From NCBI GenBank assembly GCA_014529385.2, contig CM043944.1, positions 77,025,884 to 77,089,883 on the forward strand: a stretch of 64,000 nucleotides of DNA, read 5' to 3'. Numbering within the stretch: the first letter of the stretch is position 1; the number at the start of each line of letters is the position of its first letter. Origin of the DNA: Adiantum capillus-veneris (taxonomy: Eukaryota > Streptophyta > Polypodiopsida > Polypodiales > Pteridaceae). The position numbers and the translations under genes were made by a program. The notes below the pieces were generated by a model. The model was not told the DNA's origin. It did no database searches and was given only the letters and a program-made list of their open reading frames with translations. Below, one piece after another: positions 31,647 through 43,075 of this stretch.

Positions 31647-33160
31647 ATGGTATGGGAGCGTTAGGTGACACGACCACCTTGGATGCTCAGATTTCGCTGA
31701 TCCGGTGCCGTGTTGGACTTTGATTGAGAGCTTTCTCCAAGTTTGGGGCTGATTTGGGTATGTGGAGGCCTTGGATCCTTGTCTACGACTTCCCTATCCT
31801 TTACCCTGTTTACCCCAACCTCTCTTCACCGAGGGGAACCTGATGGAGGTTGTCGGATGTGTAGCATTGCTCGATTGCTTTGGTATGCTCAGATGGAGTT
31901 ATGTTGCCGTGCCTTCCTGCAAGTGGAGCAAGCATGCGATTGTTGGATCCGGAGGGGGAGCTATTCATTTTGAGCTTCTTCTCCGAAGAGAAGTGTTTGG
32001 TCAACAGTAGGATCTTCTTTAACACCTTTGGAGTAGGCTTCTATGGCTTTGTTTTCTTCAAGGAGATGGTGGCATATTTGCTGTGCCTTTTGCAAATGCA
32101 TGTCTTTCTTGGAATTGTTGACGGATCTACCTATCCGATGGGTAGCAGGTTGATGAGTCAGTTGCACTTTTGTACCAGATTGTGGATTATGGATGACACA
32201 TGGGGATCTCTTTCCTTTCAAAAGCAAAGGATGTTTCTTGTTTTTATTCTTTTCCATCCAAGGATGGAAGTTCTAGTTTCGGCTTCAGTTGACTCTTGTT
32301 CATCCGGTATACAATAGTTCAGGTGCATGTCCCAGTGCATGTATTGGAGTTTGCTTTGATAGGCAGATGGGGATAATTTTATCTTCATAACCACTTCTTG
32401 TTTGATCATCCGACTTCCTTGGATGAGGTTTAGAGGTGGAGCATGTGGTGCCAGATGCTCAGCCGACAATGACAACATTTCGAGGAGTTTTTGTTGGAGT
32501 GTGGACTTCTCCTATCTCCATGTTCTCTCCTTCCCCGGTGGTAGTCTGGCCCTACAAATTTGGTCATTCCTTTGCCCTTTTGTAAGCTTGTCAGTACCAA
32601 TTGTGGGACAAGTTTACGATCTCTTGTGAGCTTGTCAGCACCAATTGTTGGACAGGTTTGCAACCTCTTATGGGCGGTTTTCTTGATGTTCGACAACATA
32701 TTTGTCGAGATCCTTTGGATGGCAGGTTTGCACGCAGTGTCGAAAGTTAGTGGGGATATCTAGTGCCCACTTCTGTAATCGACAGCATTTGGATGCTTCT
32801 TCCATTCATCTAGTCCTTCGGGTGCAGATCTGGCTACGGTTGGCAAGTGTAGCAGATTCTTTCCACGTGGTTTTTTTGCCCAAGTTTCTGGCATGTTATA
32901 GATCAACCCTAGTACTCTTCACGGGCTTGTTCCCCTAGGCGGTTCCTTACTCTTCCTTTGAGTGGTGATGTTATGTTCTGTATTGGATATTGATTACATA
33001 GTTTAGTCGTGGGTAGCTTCTCTTCAACACAAATTGAAATGACAATTTTGTTGAAGATTTTAAGGAAGCAAGTTGCAACAGTGGGAGTATATGTGCCCTT
33101 CCGAGTATATGTGCTCTTTCGAGTCTGTATGCAATTTGGCATATTGTATTGGATTGTACC
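31647..33160 (+). other. Possible internal region of G, unassigned
   Basis: This 1.5-kb stretch has several short plus frames (for example 31880-32317) but none with retroelement motifs that I can recognise. A 44-bp tandem pair occurs at 32582-32670 (agcttgtcag(t/c)accaattgt). It is interrupted by the solo LTR at 33161. Confidence 0.3.
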
Positions 33161-34260
33161 TGTCACGTGACACATCCAACCTTATGTGTCCGTGGACAAG
33201 CTACAGCACGACAAGGGTTCAGTCAGTCCAGTCAGTCTAGAATAGGAAGTGATCTGGCACTTTTGTGAGTCTGTTCGCAGACCATGCATGTCCAGACACT
33301 TAGTGTAGATGCATATCCTTTGGTTGCACACAGCATGATCATAAGCATTCCCATTAGAATCCATCAGAATCCTTCAGGGGAATTTTCAAGTGCATTTAGC
33401 CTATTTTCCCTATTTTTGACATTTTTCACTTAAGTGACTTTTGTTGGAAAATAGGTAGGGCAAATTGAGTAAGTTTGTATATAAGCAAACCTAGACTACC
33501 ACTAATGGGCAGAAGAGGCAGCAGGAGCTCCATCGCTCAACAGGCAACTTCTCAGCAAGAACCCCCTTGGTGGTTTTCCCTTCAAGCAGCCCATGCTAGC
33601 GTTTTCCATCAACATCAGCACTAGCGTTTTTCAGCAGGCATCATCGCCATAGGACGTCAGCCACTGGCGTTTTTCATCAAGGTACTCACCACATACCCCA
33701 GCATTAGCGTTTACCAGAATCCCAATATCGCCCCCTTTTCTGCTAGCGTTTTTCAGCATTGCCTCATAGGAGAAATTCAGCGTTTTTGACAGTCCCAAGC
33801 AGCGTTTTCGGCAGCCGAAATCAGCCCCCAAATCAGCGTTTTGATTTTCAGCAGATTTCAGCCTTGAGCGTTTTTGGACAGCAGATAAAGAGTAGCAGAT
33901 TTCAGCCATAGCGTCGGTCTCGTCATCCCCGTCGTCGACATCGATCTAGCCTAGACTTGCATCAGTCACATGCATTCAGTTTGTACCAGTTTGTGCAATC
34001 AATAGTAGACCACTCTCGCCGACGAGAGTGGGGCCCTCGGAGGAGGGTTTTACAACGTCTCTGGTGTCATATTCTCTTCTCTCTCTATCTCTTAGTCTCA
34101 TGCACTTTCACGCACAGTGTCCGTCTACTTGATTGTGATCATTGCACTCTCATTAAGAACGGAAGGCTCTCCCTTCCATAAGAACAAAAAGGAACCTTGA
34201 GCACAGTTCGGAGCACTCATCTTGAGCAAAGTTCAAACATTCATTCCGCTGCACCTTACA
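33161..34260 (+). repeat. Solo LTR of family A with perfect 5-bp duplication
   Basis: 1100 bp, TGTCACGTGACA...GCACCTTACA, flanked by gtacc on both sides (33156-33160, 34261-34265). It has TATA box gtatataagc at 33477-33486 and nine GCGTTT motifs between 33598 and 33880. It is the reverse orientation of the LTRs of element A (39953-41146, 43523-44725). Confidence 0.92.
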
Positions 34261-34265
34261 GTACC

Positions 34266-34712
34266 TACAGGTTTGATTTTGGCAAATGCAGAGAAGTGGC
34301 GGGACATTTGGTTTGATCTCAGGGAGTTTGCTTGAGTAGCTAGGTTCTTTCTGGACACTGACAGCTTCTTTGGCAAACATGATCCTCAAGTGATGACCTT
34401 TCAAGTCTTCCTATTGTTAGCAGTCCAAGTTTACCAATGGTGTGATTCTCTTTGAGTCTCGAGTTCAATGAGATTCAGGTTTTGTTATTTAGTTACAAAG
34501 GAAGGAATTTTACTCCCAAGTCGTCTCAGATTTCTTTTTGGTGGTACTTATTCTCTTTTCCTAGGGTCGAGTGGGAAGGGGGCTTTCTATCTTGGGGGGA
34601 GTATAAAGCTCTGGAACTTTTAGTGGCAGTGTTTACTCTGTTCCGACGTGGGGTTGAGTTAGTTGTTACCTTAGAGCATACTTTTGAGGATAGCAACTAA
34701 TTTAAATTGCGT
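34266..34712. other. Unassigned sequence
   Basis: A plus ORF at 34452-34700 (82 residues, KGRNFTPKSSQISFWWYLFS) has no motif I can place. The stretch joins 33160 when the solo LTR is removed. Confidence 0.3.
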
Positions 34713-34826
34713 GGACATGCACGTTCTACGTATAGGCTCACAAGGGTGCCAAAACACTTTCTAGGCTGACCTAAACCCTAAGAGTGGGAGTTACATCTTG
34801 TCCACATGCACATAGGGTTAGATCTG
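34713..34826 (-). repeat. Fragment of a family A LTR
   Basis: This matches the last ~115 bp (plus-strand reading) of the A LTR: catgcacgt...ctcacaagggtgccaaaacac, ttgtccacatgcacataggg, ending cacgtgaca. Confidence 0.7.
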
Positions 34827-35202
34827 CACGTGACATCAAAACGGTTAAGAAATGAGTTTTTCTTTTTAATTTATTAAAAAAATACTTAAACAAGAAGCGT
34901 AGAAAGATAAGTCAATTATCATATTCTACAGAACTTCATAATTTATATGACAAAAACTCAAAACCTTCAACCGAACCCAATGACCACTTTGAACTTTGAA
35001 GGTCTGCAATTTTATTTGGAGATTTTTTTTTCACTCAAGAAACTCCGTTTCTTCCGGTCCGAAACTCCCAAGAAACTCTGTACTATTTCTTGGGGTGCCA
35101 TTTCGTGTCACTATCAATGTACAGGGATATGCTCCAATCACCTTTTTTAAGTATTCTGTCAGGATAGGTCGCACATTACTTGTGTGAAAGCAGTCTCTCT
35201 CG
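34827..35202. other. AT-rich stretch, nothing recognised
   Basis: No gene, repeat or structural signal is apparent. It ends at the target duplication of element E. Confidence 0.4.
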
Positions 35203-35207
35203 GATGC

Positions 35208-36928
35208 TGAAACCGGCCCAGAGGGCGGTATGCGTTGGCTTTCACCCGAAATTCTTTACTTTAGACACACACACAGAGCACTTTGCAAAGGAAACCTGCG
35301 ACGGGAATTAACACTTAAGCGCACACACGGCTCGGAAGCTAGAATGCCCCGAGCAGACGCCGATAACTTGTAGGCCCCAAAATTGGCACCCCTTTCGGTA
35401 TTTCTTTATACTTTGAGAGGATAAATTTACAAAGTAGAGTCCTGGGAATCCTTTGTCTATATCCAACTAGATACCACTTGATTTGGCCAAATTTCGGCAG
35501 CATAACAACCCCAAAACTTGCGCGAAACCAATTCCCCTGCTGGAACTCACTTCCACTGGCATAAACTCTCTGATTCCTGCCCAAAAACAATAAATTCAGC
35601 ACGCTGTATTTACTGGTTTTTGCCCTGTTTTCAGCCCCAAACAGTCTCCTAACTGTCCTCTGCCAGTGGGGCACTATTCCCAATGGTTCTGGCGTCCTCA
35701 TGGCTGAAAAACAGTCAATTTACAGCGCATACACAACGTTGAAAACGCACTTGTACGGTGAGGTTATGACCCTCACCGGTGCCTGCTTTGGAGTAGCAGT
35801 TAGCTACCCCTGTTCCTGCTCAAGGAGGCTCTTGCCTCAGCACAAAAGCATGAAACCACACAGCTGTACATCAGTCAAATGAAGAGCCTATGGGGCATCA
35901 CATAACTGCACGTAGGGGAGAGAGAGAGCAGTGTGTAGTGTGCAGGTCATCACTCCTAGCACCACACTGTACATAGAGAGGAAAGCAAGCACTCCATAGC
36001 TCTTAGCATGTGACAGATTCTCAATGAAGCATCCTCCCAGCATAAATCGAGCGCCCCCTCTTCTGCCCTCAAGCTGTAATGCATTTGTGAACAAATAGAT
36101 GCAAAAAGGTGAAGATTTCCATGGCTGCCAAAACCTGCGTATCGCTGAAAATGCAGCAAAACCGCCCTGTAAATACGCATCTGATGCCTTCCAATGCTGA
36201 AAATGAGCTCCTTGGTCCTAGGTAAAGTCATGGGAAGCTCAAAAATGGAGAGAAATGGTTGAAAAGCAGAGTTATCAGCCTCCAAAACTGCTCCAAAAAG
36301 TCAGTTACAAGTTCTGTTCTCCTAGACTTGGTAAATTGACCAAAAAGTGCCACTTGGCACTCATACATGCAATTTCCCTGCATTGGGCTTCCTGCTTAAA
36401 AATCTCTCAATTGGTGCATCAGTTGACTTTGCAGCAAAGTAATAAAATGTTCCCCTGATCATACCAAAGGTAATGACGCGAACACATTTCACGGCCCAAA
36501 ATCGCAGTTCCCTAATTTTTAGGAGATGCTTCCGTTGGGCTCCTGCTGGTCATTTGACCATCTATCTTCATTGGGACCGCATCCAAAAGTGCAATGTGGC
36601 CCAACTGTTGAATACTTTCTGTTGATCCCACCTTGACTTTATGCCTTTATTGAGTTCACTTCCTAGTATCCACCAACTTGCTAAGTGCGACGGGGGGATG
36701 TACATGATCTTGAATTGAGCCTAGACATCCTTTTACTTTACGAGTTCCAGTGCCGACCAACTTCCCGTTTGCGGGTGAAACTACCCTTCACATTGGCCAT
36801 ACATTGTGCGACCATTTGCAACTTCAAAAAGAGGGTCTCAAAAATAAAACAAAAATCATTGGAAGAAACCAACAACTAAGATTAGCAGTTGCCACGTCCT
36901 CGTGACATAACAGCATGTCCTCATGACA
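35208..36928 (-). repeat. 3' LTR of element E
   Basis: 1721 bp; matches 37923-39652 closely. The minus strand starts TGTCATGAGGAC and ends CCGGTTTCA. Minus-strand TATAAAG near 35406-35412 is a candidate TATA box. The purine run AAGAGGGGGG (minus, 36931-36940) before it is the polypurine tract. Confidence 0.88.
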
Positions 36929-37135
36929 TACCCCCCTCTTGAAATCGCAAATGTCCTTGATTGCATACCATAAATGCATGCCACTGATGATCTTGTGTTG
37001 TTAGCACTCTTTTATCATCGCATGTATCCGCAAGAAAGGTCGTAACACATAGATACAAATGACTTAATGAGGCCTTCATACTTTTGTCATTTCCATCCAT
37101 TACACTGAATTCATATATACATTTGATGTGCTAGC

Positions 37136-37280
37136 CATAGTAACAAGGGACGCCCTTTTTCGGGCTTCCCGTCCCCACTTTTCCGTCCCCACTTGCCGTC
37201 CCGCCCTCTTTTTTACACTAAAAATCCATTTGAGCCCCGTCCCCCGTTCCCCGTCCTGGAATGCGTCCCTTGTGACTATG
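37136..37280. mobile_element. 145-bp hAT-type MITE
   Basis: The ends are inverted repeats: CATAGTAACAAGGGACGC at 37136-37153 and its complement (one mismatch) at 37263-37280. Flanking 8-bp repeats gtgctagc (37128-37135) and atgctagc (37281-37288) differ at one base. An 8-bp duplication is typical of hAT transposons. The interior is C-rich and non-coding. Confidence 0.8.
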
Positions 37281-37289
37281 ATGCTAGCT

Positions 37290-37470
37290 CTATCATTACC
37301 CCTCCTTTGCACACATTGGGTTGGGGCATAAGTAGGCTGTAACCCAAAGGTCTCAAGGTAAAGCTGCAATACATTTGGCGACTCTCATAGTTCATGCTCT
37401 TCCATCCACTTCGCATCCATAGGTGACTAGTTCTTGAACTTCACCACATAGCGTCTTGCAACCTGTTCCG
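37290..37470 (-). pseudogene. Chromodomain-like tail of element E
   Basis: Minus strand reads QVARRYVVKFKN, a TAG, SPMDAKWMEEHEL, a TGA, then ESPNVLQLYLETFGLQPTY. The pattern YxVKFKN..xxDAKWM resembles the chromodomain end of chromovirus integrases (compare YLIKFKNYPFEDARWM in K). Two stops interrupt it. Confidence 0.6.
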
Positions 37471-37726
37471 TAACTTTTTACCTGTGCAAGAGGCTCTTGC
37501 CTCTGCAAACGAGCATAATTCACAACACTGACGTACCACCCACGACCAAGCAAGCTCAAATTTCAAGATGATTTACCAATGCGTCATAGAATCCAAGCAA
37601 TTGCCTCAGAGAATCGGCAAGCAGCGTGTCACCTGGCAGACCCACGTCACTCCTGCAGGAGATCTAGTGGCCAATCTACCACCGTGAGACCTCTCCCTAT
37701 CTCATCTTACTTGCAAAAAATCAGCC

Positions 37727-37825
37727 CTAATTTGACCGCTTTTTAGCGGGGCGTACATGTGGAATTTCCTGTCTGTCCTGTGAAGAGGAACCCTCTTCCA
37801 TAATGCCCTTCCCTTTGTTGGTCAT
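37727..37825 (-). pseudogene. Gag start remnant of element E
   Basis: The minus-strand ATG near 37825 begins MTNKGKGIMEEGSSSQ, roughly 100 bp inside the 5' LTR, where a gag gene would start. It stops after ~32 residues (…PAKKRSN). Everything from here to the chromodomain tail is deleted or non-coding. Confidence 0.4.
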
Positions 37826-37922
37826 AGTGTAATCCCGCGTTCCTGTACTCTGTGTCTTTATCCAAAACAATCCAGGCTCACTCTTTAAGGAAAAAGTGAT
37901 TGATATCCCGGCAATGGAACCT

Positions 37923-39652
37923 TGAAACCAGCCCGTGGTGGGGCGGTAGGCGTTGGCTTTCACCCGGAATTCTTTACTTTAAACACACACATAGAGCACT
38001 TTGCAAAGGAAACCTGCGACGGGAATTAACACTTAGGCGCACACACGGCTCGAAAGCTAGAATGCCCCGAGCAGACGCCGACAACCTGTAGGCCCCAAAA
38101 TTGGCGCCCCTTTCGGTATTTCTTTATACTTTGAGAGGGTAAATTTACAAAGTAAAGTCTTGGGAATCCTTTGTCTATATCCAACTAGATACCACTTGAT
38201 TTGGCCAAATTTTGGCAGCATAACAATCCCAAAACTTGCGCGAAACCAATTCCCCTGTTGCAACTCACTTCCACTGGCATAAACTCTCTGATTCCTGCCC
38301 AAAAACAGTAAATTCAGCACGCTGTATTTACTGGTTTTTGCCCTGTTTTCAGCCCCAAACAGTCCCCTAACTATCTTGTGCCAGTGGGGCACTATTCCCA
38401 ATGGTTCTGGCGTCTGTATGCCTGTAAAACAGTCAATTTACAGCGCATACACAACGCTGAAAACGCACCTGTACGGTGAGGTTATGATCCTCACCGGTGC
38501 CTGCTTTGAAGTAGCAGCTAGCTACCCCTGTTCGTGCTCAAGGAGGCTCTTGCCTCAGCACAAAAGCATGAAACCACACAGCTGTACATCAGTCAAATGA
38601 AGAGCCTATGGGGCATCACATAACTGCACGTAGGGGAGAGAGAGAGCAGTGTGTAGTGTGCAGGTCATCACTCCTAGCACCACACTGTACATAGAGAGGA
38701 AAGCAAGCACTCCATAGCTCTTAAATTGTGACAGGTTCTCAATGAAGCATCCCCCAGCATAACTCGAGCGCCTCCTCTTTTGCCCTTAACCTGTAATGCA
38801 TCTGTGAACAAATAGATGAAAAAGGGAAAGATTTCCATGGCTGCCAAAACCTGCGTATCGCTGAAAATGTAGCAAAACAGCCCTATAAACACGCATTTGA
38901 TGCCTTCCAATGCTGAAAATGAGCTCCTTGGTCCTAGGTAAAGTCATGGGAAGCTCAAAAATGGAGAGAAATGGCTGAAAATCACAGTTATCGGTCTCCA
39001 AAACTGCTCCAAAAAGTTAGCTACGAGTTCTGTTCTCCCAAACTTGGTAAATTGACCAAAAAGTGCCACTTGGCACTCATATATGCAATTTCCCTGCATT
39101 GGGCTTCCTGCTTAAAAATCTCTCAATTGGTGCATCAGTTGACTTTGCAGCAAAGTAAAAAAATGTTCCCCTGATCATACCGAAGGTAATGAGGCGAACA
39201 CATTTCACGGCCCAAAATAGCAGTTTCCTAATTTATAGGAGATGCTTCTGTTGGGCTGCTGCTGGTCATTTGACCATCTATCCTCATTGGGACCGCATCC
39301 AAAAGTGCAATGTGGCCCAACTGTTGGATACTTTCTGTTGGTGATACCACCTTGAATTTGTGCCTTTATTGAGTTCACTTCCTAGTATCCACCAACTTGC
39401 TAAGTGCGACGGGGGGACCTACATGATCTTGAATTGAGCCTAGACATCCTTTTACTTTACGAGTTCCAGTGCCGACCAACTTCCTCTTTGCGGGTGAAAC
39501 TACCCTTCACATTGGCCATACAATGTCTGACCATTTGCAACTTCAATAAGAGGGTCTCAAAAATAAAACAAAAATCATTGGAAAGAAACCAACAACAAAG
39601 GTTAGCAGTTGCCACGTCCTCGGGACATAACAATTGCCACGTCCTCATGACC
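37923..39652 (-). repeat. 5' LTR of element E
   Basis: 1730 bp, partner of 35208-36928. The outer end reads catgacc where catgaca is expected. A candidate primer site directly inside (minus strand AGGTTCCATTGCCGGGATA, 37901-37920) is not of initiator-Met type. Confidence 0.88.
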
Positions 39653-39657
39653 GATGC

Positions 39658-39947
39658 CCAAACGATAGAGAGTGGTTACATGCAGGTTTATCACATGCTT
39701 TTATAGACTGGTTTTGGCCTGCTTTGTGGGCTGTGAGAGTGGCAGGGAGGGATTTCTTACTTCCATTGGCAGTTTGCTCATGGTGTTCTTCAAGCTGCTC
39801 TTGATGTGCTCGGGTAGGCTTTGATCCTCTATGTATATGCTGTATAGGATGGGCACATCACTTCTTGGTTGGACAGCTCTTGCGTTATTTCTTTTTAGAG
39901 TAGGTTTCCGTTTGGATTTCTTACGTGGGGAGCAGTTTCGTGGTCGA
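39658..39947. other. Spacer between elements E and A, unassigned
   Basis: A minus frame through here (SPRKKSKRKPTLKRNN, RSDVPILYSIYIEDQSL) has no recognised domain. The stretch ends in the tgcat duplication of element A. Confidence 0.35.
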
Positions 39948-39952
39948 TGCAT

Positions 39953-41146
39953 TGTAAGGTGCAGTGGAATGAATGTTGAACTTTGCTCAAGATGAGTGCT
40001 CCGAATTGTGCTCAAGGTTCCTTTTTTCTTAGGGAAGGGAGAGCCTTCCGTGCTTTAGTGAGAGAGTGCAAGTGATCACAAACAAAGTGAATAAACACTG
40101 TGCGTGAAGGTGCTGAGACTGAGAGATAGAGAGAGGAGAATACGACACCGGGGAGTTGTCAAACCCTCCTCCAAGGTCCCCACTCTCGATGGCGAGAGTG
40201 GTCTACTATTGATTGCACAATCTGGTACAAGATGCTGATGTAAATCTATATAGTGCTATGTCGAGGCCGACGGTGGTACCGACGATGACGAGACTATGGC
40301 TGAAAACTGAATACTGTGGAATGGTTCTTGTCGCAACGAGTTGGGGCTGATCTGTGTGCTCAGTGCCTTGCCGAAGACGCTTGCGACGCTATCTCTGCTG
40401 TCCTACAACGCTGAAGTGCTGTCCTTCCAAAAACGCTGGCCTAGTGCTTGTAAAAACGCTGGTCTGCTGGTCATGTAAACGCTGATTTGCTGACTGTATT
40501 GCTTAGGAAAAACACTGACCTTGATGCTGTTTTGTCGTTGAATTCCTGCTGCAAAACGTTGGCCTGATGGGGTTGAAACGCTGCTGTAAATGGTATCTAT
40601 GGCTGCTGCAAAAACGCTAAGTGTAGGGCTGAATCTGCAAGCGATACTGAGTGGCTGATGGCGATGGAGTTCTACTGATTTCGAGAACGCTGAAGTGTTG
40701 AAGAAACGCCAGGCTTCCAATGTTGAAAACGCTAGTGTCCTTGGGATAGTCTTGCTTGAGAAGGTGCCTGTTGAGCAATGCTTTTGCTGCCTCTTCTGCC
40801 AGAAAGTGCTAGCTTTGGTTTGCTTATATATTTCAGTAGCAAAATTGCCCGACCTAGTTCCCAACAAAAGTCACTTAATAAATAAGTAAAAAATGTAAAA
40901 AATAGGGAAAATAGGTTTTAATGCACTGGAAAATTCCCCTGATGGATTCTGATGGGAATGCTGATGATCATGCTATGTGCAACCGGAGGATATGCATCTA
41001 CTCTATGTGTCTGGTCATGCACGGTCTGCGAACAGACTCACAAAAGTGCCAGATCACTTCCTATTCTAGACTGACTTGGCTGAACTAAACCCTGGTTATG
41101 CTGTAGCTTGTCCACGGACACATAGGGTTGGATGTGTCAGGTGACA
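39953..41146 (-). repeat. 3' LTR of element A
   Basis: 1194 bp with TATA box ATATATAAGC (minus, 40822-40831) and at least seven AAACGC motifs between it and the LTR end. Preceded on the minus strand by the polypurine tract AAAAGAGGGGA (41147-41157). Confidence 0.9.
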
Positions 41147-41156
41147 TCCCCTCTTT

Positions 41157-41885
41157 TCAAAGTGAGGTACTGGGACCGAACCGTATGGCGTGGAGGGAGA
41201 TCGCCAACAGGGTCTGGAATCCTGGGAAGGACTCTTCACCGGCCCGCTCTGATGCGTGGGTCGTATGATAATTGAACTTCATAAAGGTCCGCAACGCTTG
41301 CTTCTTTGGGCCGCGCCGAAAGCGACACAAAGGCTTGTGTAGCTCCTTCAATGCTTCAACTTTGTATATGGACATAGGTCCACCTTCTTCAAGAATCTCC
41401 AAGGCTGAAAATTCCTGAAACCACTTCCAACACAAAAACATGAACATACCTATTCCATGTAAAGTGAGTGGAAAAACTCTTGTCTTTTTTAAAGACTGTG
41501 CATGCAATGTAGATGAACAAAGAGACGGAGTGCCAAACCATTCACCACACACACGCAAACAATGAGATCGAATCTTTCTCTTTTGATCTAAATCAATCAA
41601 CTATGGCAATTCACAACGCAAATGCCCATGCTTGGTGCTCATACTTTCTTGTGCTCTTGCTACCAATGTGTCATGCCAAGGAAGAGACATGGAATGTGAC
41701 TTCCTTGAATGCAAACAATTCATCTTTTCTTGAAAAATTCGCATACATCCGTGCTCATCCATGAGTGAAACGTGCTCAACGTACAATATGTCATGCCTAG
41801 GAAAAGGGATCACATAAAGACGCTGACTAAAATACAGGAAACGATCACGAATGAAACACTCGTACAATGCGTGCTGACTAATCAT
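41157..41885 (-). CDS. Conserved 3' ORF of family A, unknown function
   Basis: Two overlapping minus frames (41601-41885 and 41157-41600) carry a chain also found in B (47740-48576) and C (55190-55830). Conserved blocks: SMSLPWHDT, KHGH, FGTPS.CSS..HAQSLKKTR, LHG.GMFMFLCWKWFQEFS, EILEEG, CRFR.GPKKQ, ESFP.FQ.LLAISL. The chain ends right beside the polypurine tract. A short hydrophobic run (GMFMFLCW) is too brief for a clear membrane segment. I recognise no domain; position after pol is where env-like or captured genes occur. A frameshift near 41600 breaks this copy. Confidence 0.6.
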
Positions 41886-41903
41886 TCGAACACATAGTAT
41901 TTC

Positions 41904-42485
41904 CTATGGGGGTTCTTTGGACCTAGGCTCGAGAGCCAAGATCGGTTCGTCATGTTTGATCGAATTTGCCTGGGGGGGGGGTGCTGTGGACCTCGACTCG
42001 AAAGCCAAGATTGATTCTTCGTGATCGATCGAATCTGCAACGAGGTTAGCTTCGCTAGAAAAAGCATCAACTAAACCATCATCCTTGTGAACAATCCCAT
42101 CATCTTTGTCGTGCAAATCATCATGCTTTTGAGAAATCACATCTTGATCATGCAAATCATCATGCTTGTCCTTATCATCCAAATCATCATGCTCATCATT
42201 ATCATGCAATTCATTATGCTTATCATCATGCAAATCCTGTGTGTCATGCTTTGGAGAAGAAGAGACCGAGAGAGTCTCCTTTTCCAGAATCCGTTCAATC
42301 TTCGCGTGCACATTAGAAATGAGAGATGAAGAATGAACAACTTGCTCTCCACGAATGACAATGGGAGAGTCACTTTTGGCATTGAAAGTGAACGTATTTT
42401 CCGCCCAATCAATGAGAGGGTTATGCTCACGAAACCATCGAATGCCCAAAATCATATCACATCCTGAGAGAGGAGAGACTAAAAA
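41904..42485 (-). pseudogene. Protease end and Asp/His-rich tract, element A
   Basis: The frame starts in a retropepsin C-terminal block (GCDMILGIRWFREHNPLIDW, family pattern D.ILG..W...P.IDW). It continues through HAKIERILEKETLSVSSSP into an Asp/His-rich tract of HDD(L)HD-like units (about 42060-42250), and ends in repeats of ESILA(F/L)E.RS. The tract is also present in B and C. The active-site part of the protease is not clear. Such acidic/His repeats could bind metal ions, but this is speculation. Confidence 0.6.
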
Positions 42486-42655
42486 TTTTCTACCGAAAGC
42501 AGCTTGTTGAACTTAAACAACACATCAAGGCACTCCTTCGTGATGAGGGAGTCCATACCGGGAGCGAAGCCAGAGACCTCAAGAGGAGATTTCTGACTAA
42601 CCTCTAGGCGGGCTCTCTCAACAAGAGAGGGACTAATCACATCATACATACTGCT

Positions 42656-43075
42656 TGGTCAAACAATATGACAAAACGGTGCCCCGTCATATGACCATAA
42701 CATTTAATGAGAGACTCATCAATGGGAGGGTCATGAGAAACTTGGGGCACACTCGTGTTCTCATTTATTGCATTGCTAGAGGAAGTGGGTTCTGTGGATT
42801 CTTTAGATTCATTAGAGTCAAGCTTAGGACATGTTCTTTTTATGTGACCCTTAATGTGACAATGAAAACAACGACCTTCCTTAGAATAAGTGCTTTGTTC
42901 TTCCGACGTGATGTATCCTCCTAAGATTCCTTGTGCTACCTTTTCATATGGAGTGAGCTTAGGTTTAGCAATTGTGTTAGCTTTACCCTTAGGTTCATTT
43001 GGAGAGCTCTTTTCTGAGAGATTATTGGAAGATTGGTTAGAAGAGTTACCATTCTTACTTTCACGAGGAACTTGG
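42656..43075 (-). pseudogene. Gag zinc-knuckle region, element A
   Basis: One minus frame without a good start encodes a Ser/Asn-rich linker, LTPYEKVAQGILGGYI, then the knuckle CFHCHIKGHIKRTC (42829-42870; C-x2-C-x4-H-x4-C), then a Ser/Glu-rich linker. The N-terminal gag coiled coil seen in C and D is missing here. Confidence 0.65.

Larger units (their letters stand above)
35208..39652 (-). mobile_element. Non-autonomous LTR element E (large LTRs, ~1 kb inside)
   Basis: Minus-strand element: 5' LTR 37923-39652, 994-bp internal region, 3' LTR 35208-36928, flanked by gatgc (35203-35207, 39653-39657). The internal DNA holds only a gag-like start and a chromodomain-like tail, so it is a deletion derivative of a chromovirus that would need proteins from another copy. 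A 145-bp MITE sits inside it. Confidence 0.88.

Noticed and set aside
31880-32317. 145-codon plus ORF in the region after LTR G
   Set aside because: Hydrophobic and without any gag, protease or pol motif; overlapping frames on both strands are similarly open, so coding is not supported.
33598-33880. CRISPR-like array of short repeats
   Set aside because: The motif is only 6-13 bp, spacing is irregular, copies are degenerate, and the context is a plant LTR.
41513-41764. Plus-strand ORFs across elements A, B and C (for example 41513-41764, 48023-48307)
   Set aside because: They are antisense to the conserved minus-strand frames and carry no motifs.
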